In this document: one piece after another, positions 6,718 to 15,391 of the stretch
How the letters are laid out: the number at the start of each line of letters is the position of its first letter
Numbering within the stretch: position 1 is the first letter of the stretch
DNA from: Martensiomyces pterosporus
Lineage: Eukaryota; Kickxellomycota; Kickxellomycetes; Kickxellales; Kickxellaceae
Assembly: GCA_025201845.1 (NCBI GenBank)
Contig: MU604141.1
Span: 1,250 to 16,640 of the forward strand
DNA: 15,391 nucleotides
Direction: 5' to 3'
Notes under the pieces: model-generated
Told to the model about the DNA's origin: nothing
Seen by the model: only the letters and a program-made list of their open reading frames with translations
Databases searched by the model: none
Program-made: the position numbers and the translations under genes

Positions 6718-8340
6718 ATGGCGGCCAGTGGGGATCGCGACAGCGTGCTTGGACGCTGGTTCAGCATCAATGGCGACCAAGGAATCGTCCGCTTTGTTGG
6801 CCCAGTAGATGGTGCCAAGGGCGAATGGCTCGGCGTCGAATGGGACAATCCAGCTCGGGGCAAGCACTCAGGCGCCAAGGACGGCAAGCACTACTTCAAG
6901 TGCCAAAAGCCGGGCCCCTGCGGGTCATTCATCCGCAACGTGGAGCGGATCAGCTGGGGACAGACGCTCCTCTCGGCTGCGCGCACACGCTACATCGCAG
7001 ACATCGACAAAGTCAGCCAGATCCTGCCCACATCGATCGACGGACACAAGGGCAAGATAGAGGCCGTGGGGTTCGACAAGGTCTCGCGCGAACAAAGCGA
7101 CTTGCGGTCGCTCAAAGTGTTCGGGCTGGATTCGCAGATGGTATTTGGGCTCGGAGACAGGAGGGAGACGGAGGAACTGATGGCGAATGCGCAGACGCTC
7201 ACTCTGGCAAACAACTATCTGACCCAGTGGGGCCAGGTCGAGGAGATCATCCAGGCACTGCCGAGTCTCCACACTTTGGATGTAAGCGCCAACCACTTTG
7301 GCCACCCGCTACATGTAAGCACCAGCAGCTTGGGCGGCTCTGCGCATGTGCACACGCTGCGCATCGACACGTCGCCCAACTTAGCGTGGTCTGACGTGGC
7401 TCAGATCGCCCAGCAGCTATCGCTGACGGCGCTGTCGTTTGGCTGGAGCAGGCTTTCGGGTATCACCACACCGGTGGGCATGGGCTCGGTTGAGGAGCTA
7501 CACGTGGAATACAACGACATTTCTGACATCTCGCCACTCGCACACATGCCTCGTCTACGCATTCTCAGCCTCAGCGGCAACGCGCGCATCACCAGCATAC
7601 CAGCCATCTCTGCGGGCATGTTCCCTGCTCTGGAGGCGCTCAACATAAGCCACACGCAAATATCTACGTGGCGGAGCATCGAGAACCTCTCGGCCATTCC
7701 CAAGCTCCACACCCTCTATGCGACAGGCACTCCCTTGGCAGAAGCAGCACCAGTTGGCAGTGTCCAGAACGAAAGCAAGGAGAACATTGATACCATCAGC
7801 AGTATGCGTGCCCAGGTTATCGGGCGGCTGGGAAATCTGCGCAAGCTGGATGGCACCGTTATTACAGCCGAGGAGCGCACTGAGATGGAGCGCTACTACT
7901 TGGCACAATGCGCCAAGGCAGCGGCCAGCCAGCCTGGCAGCGAGGCCAGCGGCGTGAGTGGCGATGATGTGCTGACACAGCTGATGGCAGACAAGTACCC
8001 ACGCATCCATGAACTCGTGGGAAAGCACGGGCCTCCTAGGATAAGCAAGTCCCAGGAGAGCCGGCTAAAGTCCCGTCTGATCAAGGTCGCAATCGAGGTG
8101 GTGCGTGGCGATGATCTGACGGCACCGGCGGAAACGACCGCTGAGAGATCGCTCATTAGGACCATGCAAGTGCGCCAGCTCCGCCCAATCGTCATGCGTC
8201 TGGCGCGGGCTCAGCAAGGGTTCAGGCTCTATGCTAGGGCTGACGGCGACCAGTGGACACATCTTGATAACGACGCGAGGCCGCTCTCGTACTTTGGGCT
8301 GGAGAGCGGCTCAACAATCCGTGCTCTCATTCAGCCGTGA
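6718..8340 (+). CDS. TBCE: Tubulin-folding cofactor E (CAP-Gly, LRR, UBL)
   Basis: 540-residue cytosolic chaperone that binds alpha-tubulin and, with cofactors C and D, assembles or dissociates the alpha/beta-tubulin dimer (Pac2 in budding yeast, Alp21 in fission yeast). Seen: CAP-Gly domain about residues 10-73 (GEWLGVEWDNPARGKHSG, then YFKC and GSFIR); leucine-rich repeats about 150-390 (LTLANNYLTQW, LHTLDVSANHF, VEELHVEYNDISDISPL, LRILSLSGN, LEALNISHTQI) ending in LRKLDGTVITAEER, the usual LRR cap; C-terminal ubiquitin-like domain about 449-540 ending GLESGSTIRALIQP. Length and domain order match the family, with no intron. The frame is open upstream but ATG 6718 is the first ATG. It is tandem with coilin and convergent with WEE1. 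Confidence 0.95.
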   Translation: MAASGDRDSVLGRWFSINGDQGIVRFVGPVDGAKGEWLGVEWDNPARGKHSGAKDGKHYFKCQKPGPCGSFIRNVERISWGQTLLSAARTRYIADIDKVSQILPTSIDGHKGKIEAVGFDKVSREQSDLRSLKVFGLDSQMVFGLGDRRETEELMANAQTLTLANNYLTQWGQVEEIIQALPSLHTLDVSANHFGHPLHVSTSSLGGSAHVHTLRIDTSPNLAWSDVAQIAQQLSLTALSFGWSRLSGITTPVGMGSVEELHVEYNDISDISPLAHMPRLRILSLSGNARITSIPAISAGMFPALEALNISHTQISTWRSIENLSAIPKLHTLYATGTPLAEAAPVGSVQNESKENIDTISSMRAQVIGRLGNLRKLDGTVITAEERTEMERYYLAQCAKAAASQPGSEASGVSGDDVLTQLMADKYPRIHELVGKHGPPRISKSQESRLKSRLIKVAIEVVRGDDLTAPAETTAERSLIRTMQVRQLRPIVMRLARAQQGFRLYARADGDQWTHLDNDARPLSYFGLESGSTIRALIQP

Positions 8341-8885
8341 TGTCCGGCAAGCATGCACACGTCAATGTGGTGCTGTGGCAGGAAAGCGGCCGTGCGTGTC
8401 TGTCTGTTTGTTTGTTTGTTTGTTTATTTATCGCTGGCAGGCCAGTGAGAGGGGGTTGAAGACATACATTAGGGAAGGGGCTATACAAGAGGTGGCGTGG
8501 AGGCTGTGGGGGGTGTTTGGTGGTGGGTGAGAAGTGTTGTTACAGGTGGATGAGCAGGTGGTGTGGTCGTGCTGGCGCTGTCCGGAGCCAGATTGTTTTG
8601 TGCTGCAGGATGGAGCCAGCGCAGAGGGGGATCGGCAGACCAGTGTTTACAGCAGCAGAAACGCGCTGAGCAGGCTGGGCCGAGTGCTGCGAACACCGCG
8701 CGCGCTCCTACTGGCTGGCTGGCTGACTGGTGCTACGCTTGTGCAATTGGTGCAGATTGCCCCTTGTTGCAAGACAGCAACAATCGGAAGGGAGAGCGAA
8801 AACAGCACGAGCCAATGGGACAAGCTGCCGGCTCGCGAGGTGTCGTTTTGGATTCTGAGCTGCCCCCTGCGTCTCCCTCTCCCCC
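8341..8885. other. TBCE/WEE1 convergent 3' region
   Basis: 545 bp between two converging stop codons; expected to hold both 3' UTRs. A (GTTT)x5 microsatellite occupies 8406-8425, followed by TATTTATTTA-like sequence. The rest is G-rich on the + strand (about 8440-8530) and shows open frames but no recognisable protein. No RNA gene was recognised. Confidence 0.5.
8406..8425. repeat. (GTTT)5 microsatellite
   Basis: Five perfect GTTT units starting 66 bp after the TBCE stop, probably within its 3' UTR. Ordinary simple repeat; useful only as a polymorphism marker. Confidence 0.85.
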
Positions 8886-11800
8886 TCAGCGAGCAGCAGC
8901 GGTGGCTTGTGCAGAAGCCCTGGACGACGATGACGATGAGGGCGAGGGCGAAGCCTGTGCTGCTGCGGACGACGGGGCGCTGGCTGTCCGGCGAGCCATG
9001 CCTGGGTTTGAAGTCGCCGACGCAGATGCCGCCGCTGCTGCCGCTGCTGCCGCTGCTGCTGCAGACCGCGTGGTCATCGGGTGGGTCGACGACGCGCCAG
9101 AGCTGCCGCCGGCTGTAGCGGCACGCATCATTGCATGGTGGTGGCTGCCGCTTGCCGAGGTGTAGATGCTGCACTGGTTGAGGGAGAGCACCTGGTGGAG
9201 CGTGGGGCGCAATGATGGGTCTGGGTGCAGCATCTGCTTGATGGTCTCGAGAAGCTCTGGCGAGAAGGGGAGGTTGACAAAGTTCTGGTCGTCGAAGCAG
9301 CCCTCGCGCAGCTTGTGCCATTCGACGCCGTTGTCCGGAAGAACAATGTCGGCAACAATCTCAAGCATCATCAGGCCCAGGCTAAAGACGTCGGCTGCCT
9401 TGGTGTACACGCCGCGCAGGACCTCGGGCGCCATGTACTCGCGGTCTCCCTCCTCGACCCACGCCAGAGGCCCGTGAGGCAGACGCACCGCATGCCCAAA
9501 GTCGGCCAGCCTCAGCCACCCCTCGTGCTGCTCGGCACCCGCTGCCTCAAAGTCTGGGCCAAGCAAGAAGTTGGCAGGCTTGATGTCCAGGTGCGCGATG
9601 TCGCAGTCGTGCAGGCGGTTGACCGAGTGGCATGCGTGCGCCAGGATGGCCCAGGCGCGTGCCTCCGACACCCAGCTGCTGTCCGCATGGGCCCTCGCTT
9701 CGAGGTAGCCCGCAAGGCTGCCGCGCTCGCAGAGCTCAAACTGCATATACAGGTGGCCAAACTGCTCCCAGGCGTTGACAAGCTTCACGATGCCTGCCGC
9801 TTGGGGCACAGTCCACAAGAGCTCGACCTCGCGCAGCCGCCGCGCACGCTCCTGCCGCCCGGTGAACGGCTGGCGCGTCTTCTTGACGGCGTACAGCTGC
9901 CCGTCCACCAGGCTGCGCACGCTGTAGACCGAGGAGAAGCTGCCCTCGCCTGCACGCGAGATAATCTCGAACTGGTGCGCAAAGTAGTCGAGGTACCCAA
10001 GGCCGTCAACGTGGAACTCGCTGGTGGGCGAGAGGAAAGGCAGCGAGTGGTCGGACTGGAAAAAGTAGTCGCGGGAGAGGAAGTGCGGGTAGTTTGTGGC
10101 GCAGCCGTGGACTATTTGCGGCATTTGCGGCCGCTCCACCGCCAGGATACGCGGCGACTGCATCGAGCGCGGGCCACTGCCACTGCCCCCGCTGCCGCCA
10201 CCACCCACGCCGCGGCTGCTGCTACTGCCAAACACATCGTCGTCTTCAATATCGACGTCCAGCTCCATGGAGTCATCGCTGTTGGGGTTGGGATTGGAGC
10301 TCGAGTTGCAGAGGCTCATCGCATCCGCCGTGTTTTGGTTGCTGCTACTGCCGCTGAAGCGCCCGCCATCGTTGGGCTTGAAGATGCCCATATCCATGCC
10401 GCACGAGCTACTGCCCAAGTAGTGGTCCACGCCTGCGCCGATGCTGTAGCTGCTGCTAAAGATATTGCCGCCGCTGCTGCTGGACTTGCGGCCGTGCTGC
10501 TGCTGTCGCTGCGCCATGCCCATGCCGCCACCCCCGTCGCTGTCGTTGTCGCTGCCGTCCCCGCCCTGCACAATCACCGGCGATGCCGAGTTTGGCGCAA
10601 GCGTTGCCGCCGACGACACCGAGCTGGCATCGCTGGAGGCAGCCCACGACCAGCGCTTGTTGGTGCGGCGGACGTCCCAGGGCGCCATATCTGGGTCAAC
10701 CATGTTCTCCGCAGCCAGGCTTTGCATAAGCTGCTGGTGCTGCGGCGCAAACGACGGAGGCAGTGGCCGTGTGGTTGCTGGGGTCGACGACGACAGGGAT
10801 CCAGACGCAGCCAAGCTGTCCATCGAGGGTATCCGGAATCCTGGCGGCGGCTTCTGCATGAAATCGTCGTCGACCAGCGTGTTCTGGCGAGGGCGGCAAG
10901 GAGTGTCGAACAGAGACTGCAAGTGGTCCTCGCCTTCCTCGGTGACTGGGCCAAGGTGGGGCTTCTTTCTCAGCTTGCGCAGGCTGTCCGTCGAGGGGTT
11001 CCGGTGCTTGCCAAGCCTAAACGGGTCCATGTCAATGGCGGGCTTTGGCGCTGACTGGAAAGCAGCTGTTGTGTTGGGTGTCACCAAGCCGCTCTGGCCG
11101 CTGCTGCTGCTGCTACCGATTGCAGGCATGCTTGCCGAGTCAGCACTGCCCGGGCCAAACGCGCTGGTGCGCTTGCACGGCGTCTCTGGCGTGATAAACG
11201 AGCTGTTGCTGCGAGCCCTAGCCTGCTGCTTCTTCGTGAGCAGGCCAGTCGATGCAAATGCCGAAGGGTCAGGGCGTACCAGCTTTGTCGCCGGCGGCGT
11301 GAACAGCGATGGCTGCGGAGTAGTCGATGCCGCACTTATGCCGTTAGCGCCTGCCACAGAGCCCGATACAGCAGCCATGTCAGCTGGAGAAAACGCTAGC
11401 CGCCTGTGCGTTGGGCGTGGAGCCATGAACGGCGAGGGCGAGGGCGAGGGCGACAGCGAGGGCACGTTGGACTGCACTGGGGATATTGTGGGTGGTGTCG
11501 GGGTTGGCGTAAGGCAGTTGAGAAGGCTGCGCTGCTCAGCAGCACGAGCCTGCTGGTTGCACTGCAGAAGGCGTGAAAATGGCGTGGGTGTTTCCACGCC
11601 GTACCCGCCGTTGCTGTTGCTGCTGCTGTTTGCCGAGTACGATGCAGTCAGTGTGCGCGGGGCTGTTTGCTGGTGCTGCCTCGGTCTCGCCTCTGTGTCT
11701 GCTCTGCTATTGCCGTTGCTGCTGCTGTTGCTGCGGCTTGAGAGTGCAGGGAATGAAGAGTATGCACGCAGTCCAGGGAGTGTTCTGCGGCGGAACCGTG

Positions 11801-11897
11801 CAGCGGGTGCTGCTGGAGTAACAAAGGGGCAGTCGCCGTGAGTGCCATTGGTTTTGTGTATTGAGCGCGTTATTGGGCGCTGCGGTGTGTCGGTCAT
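8886..11897 (-). CDS. WEE1: Wee1-type mitotic inhibitor kinase
   Basis: Known role: phosphorylates the inhibitory Tyr of Cdk1 (Cdc2) and delays mitosis; nuclear. The 1003-residue product starts MTDTPQRPITRS. Residues 1-640 are long, low-complexity and Ser/Gly/Asn-rich with many S/T-P sites, an (SP)n run and an acidic stretch, as expected for a Cdk-regulated N-terminus. Kinase domain about 641-905: GEGSFSSVY from 650, YAVKK with Lys672, HLDIKPAN 769-776 (Asp771, with the Wee1-type Leu-Asp in place of Arg-Asp), DFG from Asp799, then GDREYMAPEVL. This activation-segment sequence and GEGSF are typical of fungal Wee1/Swe1/Mik1. The last about 98 residues are an unusual low-complexity tail with a 12-13 Ala run (about 9021-9062). 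The frame extends to another ATG at 12035 but that part resembles UTR. Uninterrupted by introns. Confidence 0.94.
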   Translation of the reverse strand: MTDTPQRPITRSIHKTNGTHGDCPFVTPAAPAARFRRRTLPGLRAYSSFPALSSRSNSSSNGNSRADTEARPRQHQQTAPRTLTASYSANSSSNSNGGYGVETPTPFSRLLQCNQQARAAEQRSLLNCLTPTPTPPTISPVQSNVPSLSPSPSPSPFMAPRPTHRRLAFSPADMAAVSGSVAGANGISAASTTPQPSLFTPPATKLVRPDPSAFASTGLLTKKQQARARSNSSFITPETPCKRTSAFGPGSADSASMPAIGSSSSSGQSGLVTPNTTAAFQSAPKPAIDMDPFRLGKHRNPSTDSLRKLRKKPHLGPVTEEGEDHLQSLFDTPCRPRQNTLVDDDFMQKPPPGFRIPSMDSLAASGSLSSSTPATTRPLPPSFAPQHQQLMQSLAAENMVDPDMAPWDVRRTNKRWSWAASSDASSVSSAATLAPNSASPVIVQGGDGSDNDSDGGGGMGMAQRQQQHGRKSSSSGGNIFSSSYSIGAGVDHYLGSSSCGMDMGIFKPNDGGRFSGSSSNQNTADAMSLCNSSSNPNPNSDDSMELDVDIEDDDVFGSSSSRGVGGGGSGGSGSGPRSMQSPRILAVERPQMPQIVHGCATNYPHFLSRDYFFQSDHSLPFLSPTSEFHVDGLGYLDYFAHQFEIISRAGEGSFSSVYSVRSLVDGQLYAVKKTRQPFTGRQERARRLREVELLWTVPQAAGIVKLVNAWEQFGHLYMQFELCERGSLAGYLEARAHADSSWVSEARAWAILAHACHSVNRLHDCDIAHLDIKPANFLLGPDFEAAGAEQHEGWLRLADFGHAVRLPHGPLAWVEEGDREYMAPEVLRGVYTKAADVFSLGLMMLEIVADIVLPDNGVEWHKLREGCFDDQNFVNLPFSPELLETIKQMLHPDPSLRPTLHQVLSLNQCSIYTSASGSHHHAMMRAATAGGSSGASSTHPMTTRSAAAAAAAAAAAASASATSNPGMARRTASAPSSAAAQASPSPSSSSSSRASAQATAAAR
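9021..9062 (-). repeat. Alanine-codon (GCN) repeat in WEE1 C-terminus
   Basis: A mixed GCA/GCG triplet run (on the coding strand) coding an Ala stretch in the tail after the kinase domain. Interrupted codons suggest it is fairly stable. It lies outside the conserved catalytic region. Confidence 0.8.
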
Positions 11898-13531
11898 CAC
11901 AGTAGAGGCCAGCTTGACCGGCTGTCTGTGTTTTGTAAACAAGAACGAGTGTAGCTGCACCGAAACAGAAAATAGAAGGGAAGGGAGGGGCAGAGGGCAG
12001 AGAAAGGCAGGTGGATTCGTGTGTGTAGCGCACACGCGTTTATCAAGCGTAAGTGATGGGGGATATGGGAGGCTCGAGCAGCAAAAAATAGAAGGCTATT
12101 GATTACGCTCCTGGCAGGCTGTATAATAAAAGCTAGAACCAAGAAGCTGCTGGGGGGGCTGTGCTGGAATAATGCCACAGAAGAATATAACGGCGACTTG
12201 CGAAAAGCCTGAGCTGGGATTGATGATAAGTGATAGAAAGGCAAGAAAAAAGCCGCCCTTGCGCGCGCATAAAAATAATAGTATAAAAGTATAAGAATAC
12301 GAAAAGAGCGAAAACTACACGAGGAAAAACAAGATGCGAAACGGGGGACCAGCAGGAAAAGCGTGCAAGTCTACAAAAGCGGGCAAAGGAGAGCAAGAGC
12401 TTGGAGGAAAAGCCAATTTGGAGGAGTAAGTGACGCTTGAAATCGGGCGGGCTGGTGGGTGCCGCGGCCGCGCCCTATTAAAACCCGCCTGTCTGCCCAC
12501 TTCCCAAAAGAACGTAAACAAGCTTTGCGACCCAGCCGCGCTCTGCTCACTGTGAATCCCCTTTCCGGGCACAGGGGGATGCCAGAAACACCCCCCCTCC
12601 GCCAGCCGCCCCGGCGCCTGCGATTGGCTGGGCTGCGACAGAAGTGCACCAAAAAAATTTTCATGGTCGCTCTGACACTCGAGTTCTGGAGACGGCGCGA
12701 GGGAGAAGGGAGAGAGGGCTCGCTGCGCTCCACAGCCCGCACTGCTTGTGCCGGCGTCCTTCCCGCTCGGGCAGATGGCGCTGCTGCCTTGGCCTGCCCA
12801 TATCGTAAACAAACAACAAACCCGCAGCAGCACACAAATCCACTGGCCCGACCACCACCGTAAACAGAACCAGAAAGCAGAGCCTTCCACTCGCTGCCTC
12901 CACCACTCTGCTGCTGTCTGGGAAATAGCTGTGCGGTGCATGCCTGGGGGTCAATGGAGTTCTGCAAGCACGCCTTGGACGGCCCTGAGTTTTCTATTTC
13001 CATATTCTGCCTGTGCTGGCGCTTTCCTGGATCGACCATCCTGTGTTTGAACACCATTTTCGATCGCCTTTTGGCTAGCGATACCGCACCCCCTTTACAT
13101 CGCAGCCAGGGCCATGCAGACAAGCGCTGACAGTGCCACTGAGCACACGCGGCTCGCCTCCAGCGCTTGCTTGCATTTTGCGTGCAGGATCCAGAGGAGG
13201 GACATGGAATGCATGAGCTGTGTTTGCTGCACTTCACCTGTCCCCACGCCTTTTTCTCCGACACGCGCACTCTACCACCTCTTGCGATGCTCGCAACAAT
13301 CGTGGGCGCAGTCAAACCCTAAATTAGGCATGGCAGCATGTCTCTTTGGCCTGCTCTGCACTATATCTGGCATCAAACCGCGCACAAGGGTGTCAAGCAC
13401 TCTACTCTGAATTGCGTTTCCGATTCGCAAAGAGCGCGCCAAGGGCACCACTACTAAACATCGAAAGAGAAAAAAGGGAAGCAAGTGCCACGAGGCTGCT
13501 CACGATGCTTGGTATCGTGCATCGCTGGCAT
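11898..13531. promoter_or_regulatory. 1.6-kb WEE1 upstream region, no recognised gene
   Basis: The longest gene-free stretch, between the WEE1 start and the 3' end of the next leftward gene. Four forkhead-like GTAAACA heptamers lie in the same orientation, starting at 11935, 12514, 12805 and 12860. An MCB-like ACGCGT is at 12034-12039, 137 bp upstream of the ATG, and an ATTGG (CCAAT on the WEE1 strand) is at 12623-12627. AT-rich sequence occupies about 12230-12330. Open frames of up to 314 codons exist on the minus strand but read like random Arg/Ser/Cys-rich translation. A small spliced gene in 12900-13320 cannot be excluded. Confidence 0.45.
12034..12039. promoter_or_regulatory. MCB-like ACGCGT upstream of WEE1
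   Basis: Palindromic hexamer 137 bp upstream of the WEE1 ATG, matching the core site of MBF, the G1/S factor of yeasts. The yeast homologue SWE1 is a G1/S-expressed gene. A 6-bp match is weak evidence and the same hexamer also precedes PBS2. Confidence 0.3.
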
Positions 13532-15000
13532 TCAGTTTGGCAGCATAACAACATCGCCCACAGAGCAGTCGTCAATGACGCCCGCACGACTCAGCGTCTT
13601 TACGACAGCCTGGATCTTCTTCTCGTCCACAGACCCAGTCTCGTTGAACTGCACATAGGCGGCCCACTGCTCAGCATCGCTCTTAGCGTACCCGAACTTT
13701 TGGCACACAAACTCGATCCTCTGCTCACTGTTCGATTCAGCCATGAACCTGCTCTCCGCCTCGCCAATTTTCCTGAGCAACCCAGTGATTGTCTCGCCGT
13801 TCCCAGCAATAAACTCTGCTGTCGCGCCGAAGGAGAATGCGGGCCACGGCGGACGCACGGTGCCAAGATATCTGACCTCCTCGTTAGCATAGTGCCGCTG
13901 CATCGTGGTGCGCTCCCACAGGAACACATCGGCCTTCCCTTGCTGCACACCAGCAACCAGCCCATGCACGTCGCCCAGAACCTCAAACGTGGGCTGGCTA
14001 GCCCACTCATACTCGCTCGCCGCATAGCGCGCCATGACCTCGCTGCCACTGCCCTTGCGGCTGATTCCAAAGGTCGCGCCAAAGGCCAGGTCGTCCAGTG
14101 TGGCAAATCTGGCGTCGTTGGCAACAGAAGCAGCCCAGGGCAGAGGCGAACTGACGTATGTGCCAAACAGCCTGAGGTTTGCGTCCCTATTGTTGCCGAT
14201 TCCAGCCACAAGCCCTTCGGTAACGCAAATGGCAATATCAAGCTCTCCGGCGACCAGCTTCTTCACCATCTATTTTACGCCGCATCCGCAGAAAACAATA
14301 AGGAGCTGGTTAGACAGACAATAGGGCAGCACTTTGGCCGGTGCCTGTGCAAATAAACGAGACAGCATTTCGAATGCCCACTTTGCACAAGAGCAGTCCA
14401 AGGAAGCAGCCGGCAGCTGCTATCCTAGCCCTTGTTCAGCTACAATGTCGACAGCTGCAGGCATCCTGTGTCCGCCATCCACCGTGTTTTGCGTGTACTT
14501 ACATCGCCAGTTCCGACTACATTGATCTCAGAACCAGGCAAAGACAAACGCCTTATTTTCATCAGGCATAGACCGCTTCAGCATCAATCCCAGCAGCCCA
14601 ATTAGCGCACATAGCCGTACAAAGAATAGCCAATTCACATGCCCGCGCTTGTCCAAACAGCTCCAGAAAGGCCTTGTTTCCCGCAACAATCTCGACGCTT
14701 GGAGGCGAGCGGATGTACTTACGTTTGCAAATAACCAGCTCGATCTCATTCTCCTCGAAGAGCCCATTCTCAACAGCGTGGAAGAGCGGCGCTGAAAAGT
14801 GCTCTGGAACTACAGCACACTGCAAGTAAATGCGCTTGACCACAAGGCAAGCTGGACGCACAATTAGGGCTGTGTATTTGCACTCCGTCCATGTGCTTAT
14901 CTGCTCGTGCCCAGCAGCCCATGCACCACTGCACACATACAGCAAAGCGCAACAATGGCGGCTGCAGCGACTACCTACCACACCCGATTCGAATAGCCAT
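13532..15000 (-). CDS. Ca3427/YtlA-like solo periplasmic-binding-fold protein, four exons with a 14-nt microexon
   Basis: Spliced CDS 861 nt, 286 residues: exon 1 14979-15000 (22 nt), exon 2 14723-14809 (87 nt), exon 3 14503-14516 (14 nt), exon 4 13532-14269. Introns are 169, 206 and 233 bp, with donors GTAGGT, GTAAGT, GTAAGT and all acceptors TAG; phases 1, 1, 0 join cleanly. The product begins MAIRIGCVPEHFSAPLFHA, reaches ELVICKLGTGDMVKKL across the microexon, then LDIAICVTEGLVAGIGN, ISRKGSGSEVMARYA and ADVFLWERTT. These match the type-2 periplasmic-binding fold of the NMT1/THI5-like, YtlA and Candida Ca3427 group. The bacterial relatives bind small ligands for ABC importers; this one has no signal peptide or membrane segment, so it is probably cytosolic. 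Ligand and role are unknown. The acceptor of exon 4 places ATG 14269 next to it, so a naive model would start there and lose 41 residues. Confidence 0.85.
14503..14516 (-). other. 14-nt microexon of the PBP-like gene
   Basis: Flanked by a TAG acceptor (AG at 14518-14517 on the coding strand) and a perfect GTAAGT donor (14502-14497). It supplies two bases of one codon plus Gly-Thr-Gly-Asp. Gly-Thr-Gly at this place is the ligand-loop signature of the family, and including it restores the frame between exons 2 and 4. Confidence 0.8.
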
Positions 15001-15221
15001 TATCTCTGCTGGATCCTTCCAGAAGCACGCACGTATTCAGTGGATCCTAAAGAAATGAAAATAAAGAGAGAGAGAGAGAGAACTGATTTATTTGCCCCTT
15101 CGTGGGGTCAGTTGGTATGAGCGGTTATAATTGTGGGAGTTAACTATTAAACGAGGGGTGCGGTTCAAAGACGCGCTTCCTTCGCATCGCCATATGGCTA
15201 TTGCCATGCATTAAGATCTCG
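15001..15221. promoter_or_regulatory. Upstream region of the PBP-like gene
   Basis: About 220 bp before the rightward open frame at 15222, including an (AG)8 microsatellite at 15065-15080. Probably the promoter of the leftward gene and perhaps a divergent one. No tRNA or other RNA gene fits. Confidence 0.4.
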
Positions 15222-15391
15222 ATGAGACGGTACCGCCTGTACCAAGTGCCACCACGATTCGGTGCGCATTTAGGCCAAATTCTCTTTCCTGTCCGCTACA
15301 TGTTTTTGGCCACCGGGGGACCAGGTCTGGTGGCGCTCCCTCTCGGGGCTGCTTCAGACGCATTCTTCGCCGGCGGACCGCTGGTGCTATC
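15222..15391 (+). CDS. Possible 5' end of an unrecognised gene (runs off window)
   Basis: ATG at 15222 opens a frame that stays open to the window end (56 codons); the frame is open back to a stop at 15141-15143. The N-terminus is basic and aromatic (MRRYRLYQVPPRF), followed by hydrophobic stretches around ILFPVRYMFLATG and LVALPLGA, which could be an organelle-targeting or membrane region. I recognise no family. The leftward strand is also partly open here, so orientation is uncertain. Confidence 0.25.
   Translation, partial: MRRYRLYQVPPRFGAHLGQILFPVRYMFLATGGPGLVALPLGAASDAFFAGGPLVL

Noticed and set aside
9225..11054. 609-codon open frame on the + strand
   Set aside because: It lies entirely opposite WEE1, whose kinase motifs are clear. 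The Ala/Val/Arg-rich translation has no recognisable domain and is explained by GC-rich third positions and triplet repeats.
10465..11841. 458-codon open frame on the + strand
   Set aside because: Antisense to the Ser/Asn-rich N-terminal part of WEE1; Leu/Cys runs are the complement of CAG/GCN-type repeats.
12371..13315. 314-codon open frame on the - strand
   Set aside because: Arg/Ser/Cys-rich, no domain, no coding-like bias, and lies in the presumed WEE1 promoter.
13346..14356. 336-codon open frame on the + strand
   Set aside because: Antisense to exon 4 of the PBP-like gene, whose family motifs are clear.
15150..15185. tRNA-like GGTTCAAAG segment
   Set aside because: The surrounding bases do not form T-arm, anticodon arm and acceptor stem of a tRNA.
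1..15391. CRISPR array or bacterial-type operon
   Set aside because: No regularly spaced direct repeats; genes are eukaryotic, on both strands and several are spliced.

Overview
The window looks like nuclear DNA of a compact, moderately GC-rich fungal genome. It carries fungal-type signalling kinases (Pbs2/Wis1-type MAPKK, Wee1), short spliceosomal introns with GTAAGT, GTAGGT or GTACGT donors, and little intergenic DNA. A coilin gene, a solo-PBP-domain protein and a TnpB/Fanzor-like relic in one 15 kb stretch fit an early-diverging lineage (Zoopagomycota/Kickxellomycotina or Mucoromycota) better than a yeast. That placement is inference, not proof.

Layout. 1-378 (+): 3' end of a TnpB/Fanzor-like element (zinc-finger Cys pair, RuvC-III-like WNRD motif, stop, structured 3' tail). 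590-1846 (-): PBS2/WIS1-type MAPKK. 2575-3987 (-): RAD23 in two exons. 4504-4770 (+): 50-residue TOM5 in two exons, divergent from RAD23. 4911-5033 (-): a second, inverted, 120/123-identical copy of the element's 3' end. 5262-6512 (+): coilin-like protein. 6718-8340 (+): tubulin cofactor E. 8886-11897 (-): WEE1 kinase, convergent with TBCE. 11898-13531: 1.6 kb with no recognised gene, probably WEE1 regulatory DNA. 13532-15000 (-): Ca3427/YtlA-like solo periplasmic-binding-fold protein, in four exons including a 14-nt microexon. 15001-15391: intergenic DNA and a possible gene start running off the window.

The genes are mostly core eukaryotic functions: osmostress MAPK signalling, proteasome shuttle and nucleotide-excision repair, mitochondrial import, Cajal-body/snRNP assembly, tubulin folding and G2/M control. 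They do not form one pathway. The accessory signals are (i) the pair of inverted element ends bracketing PBS2-RAD23-TOM5. Their shared 123 bp covers the last codons, the stop codon and a hairpin-rich tail that ends exactly in a perfect 7-bp terminal hairpin. That arrangement resembles an element end overlapping a guide-RNA (omega RNA) gene. The second signal is (ii) the microexon-containing PBP-like gene. Homology statements come from recognising motifs by eye; no database search was run.
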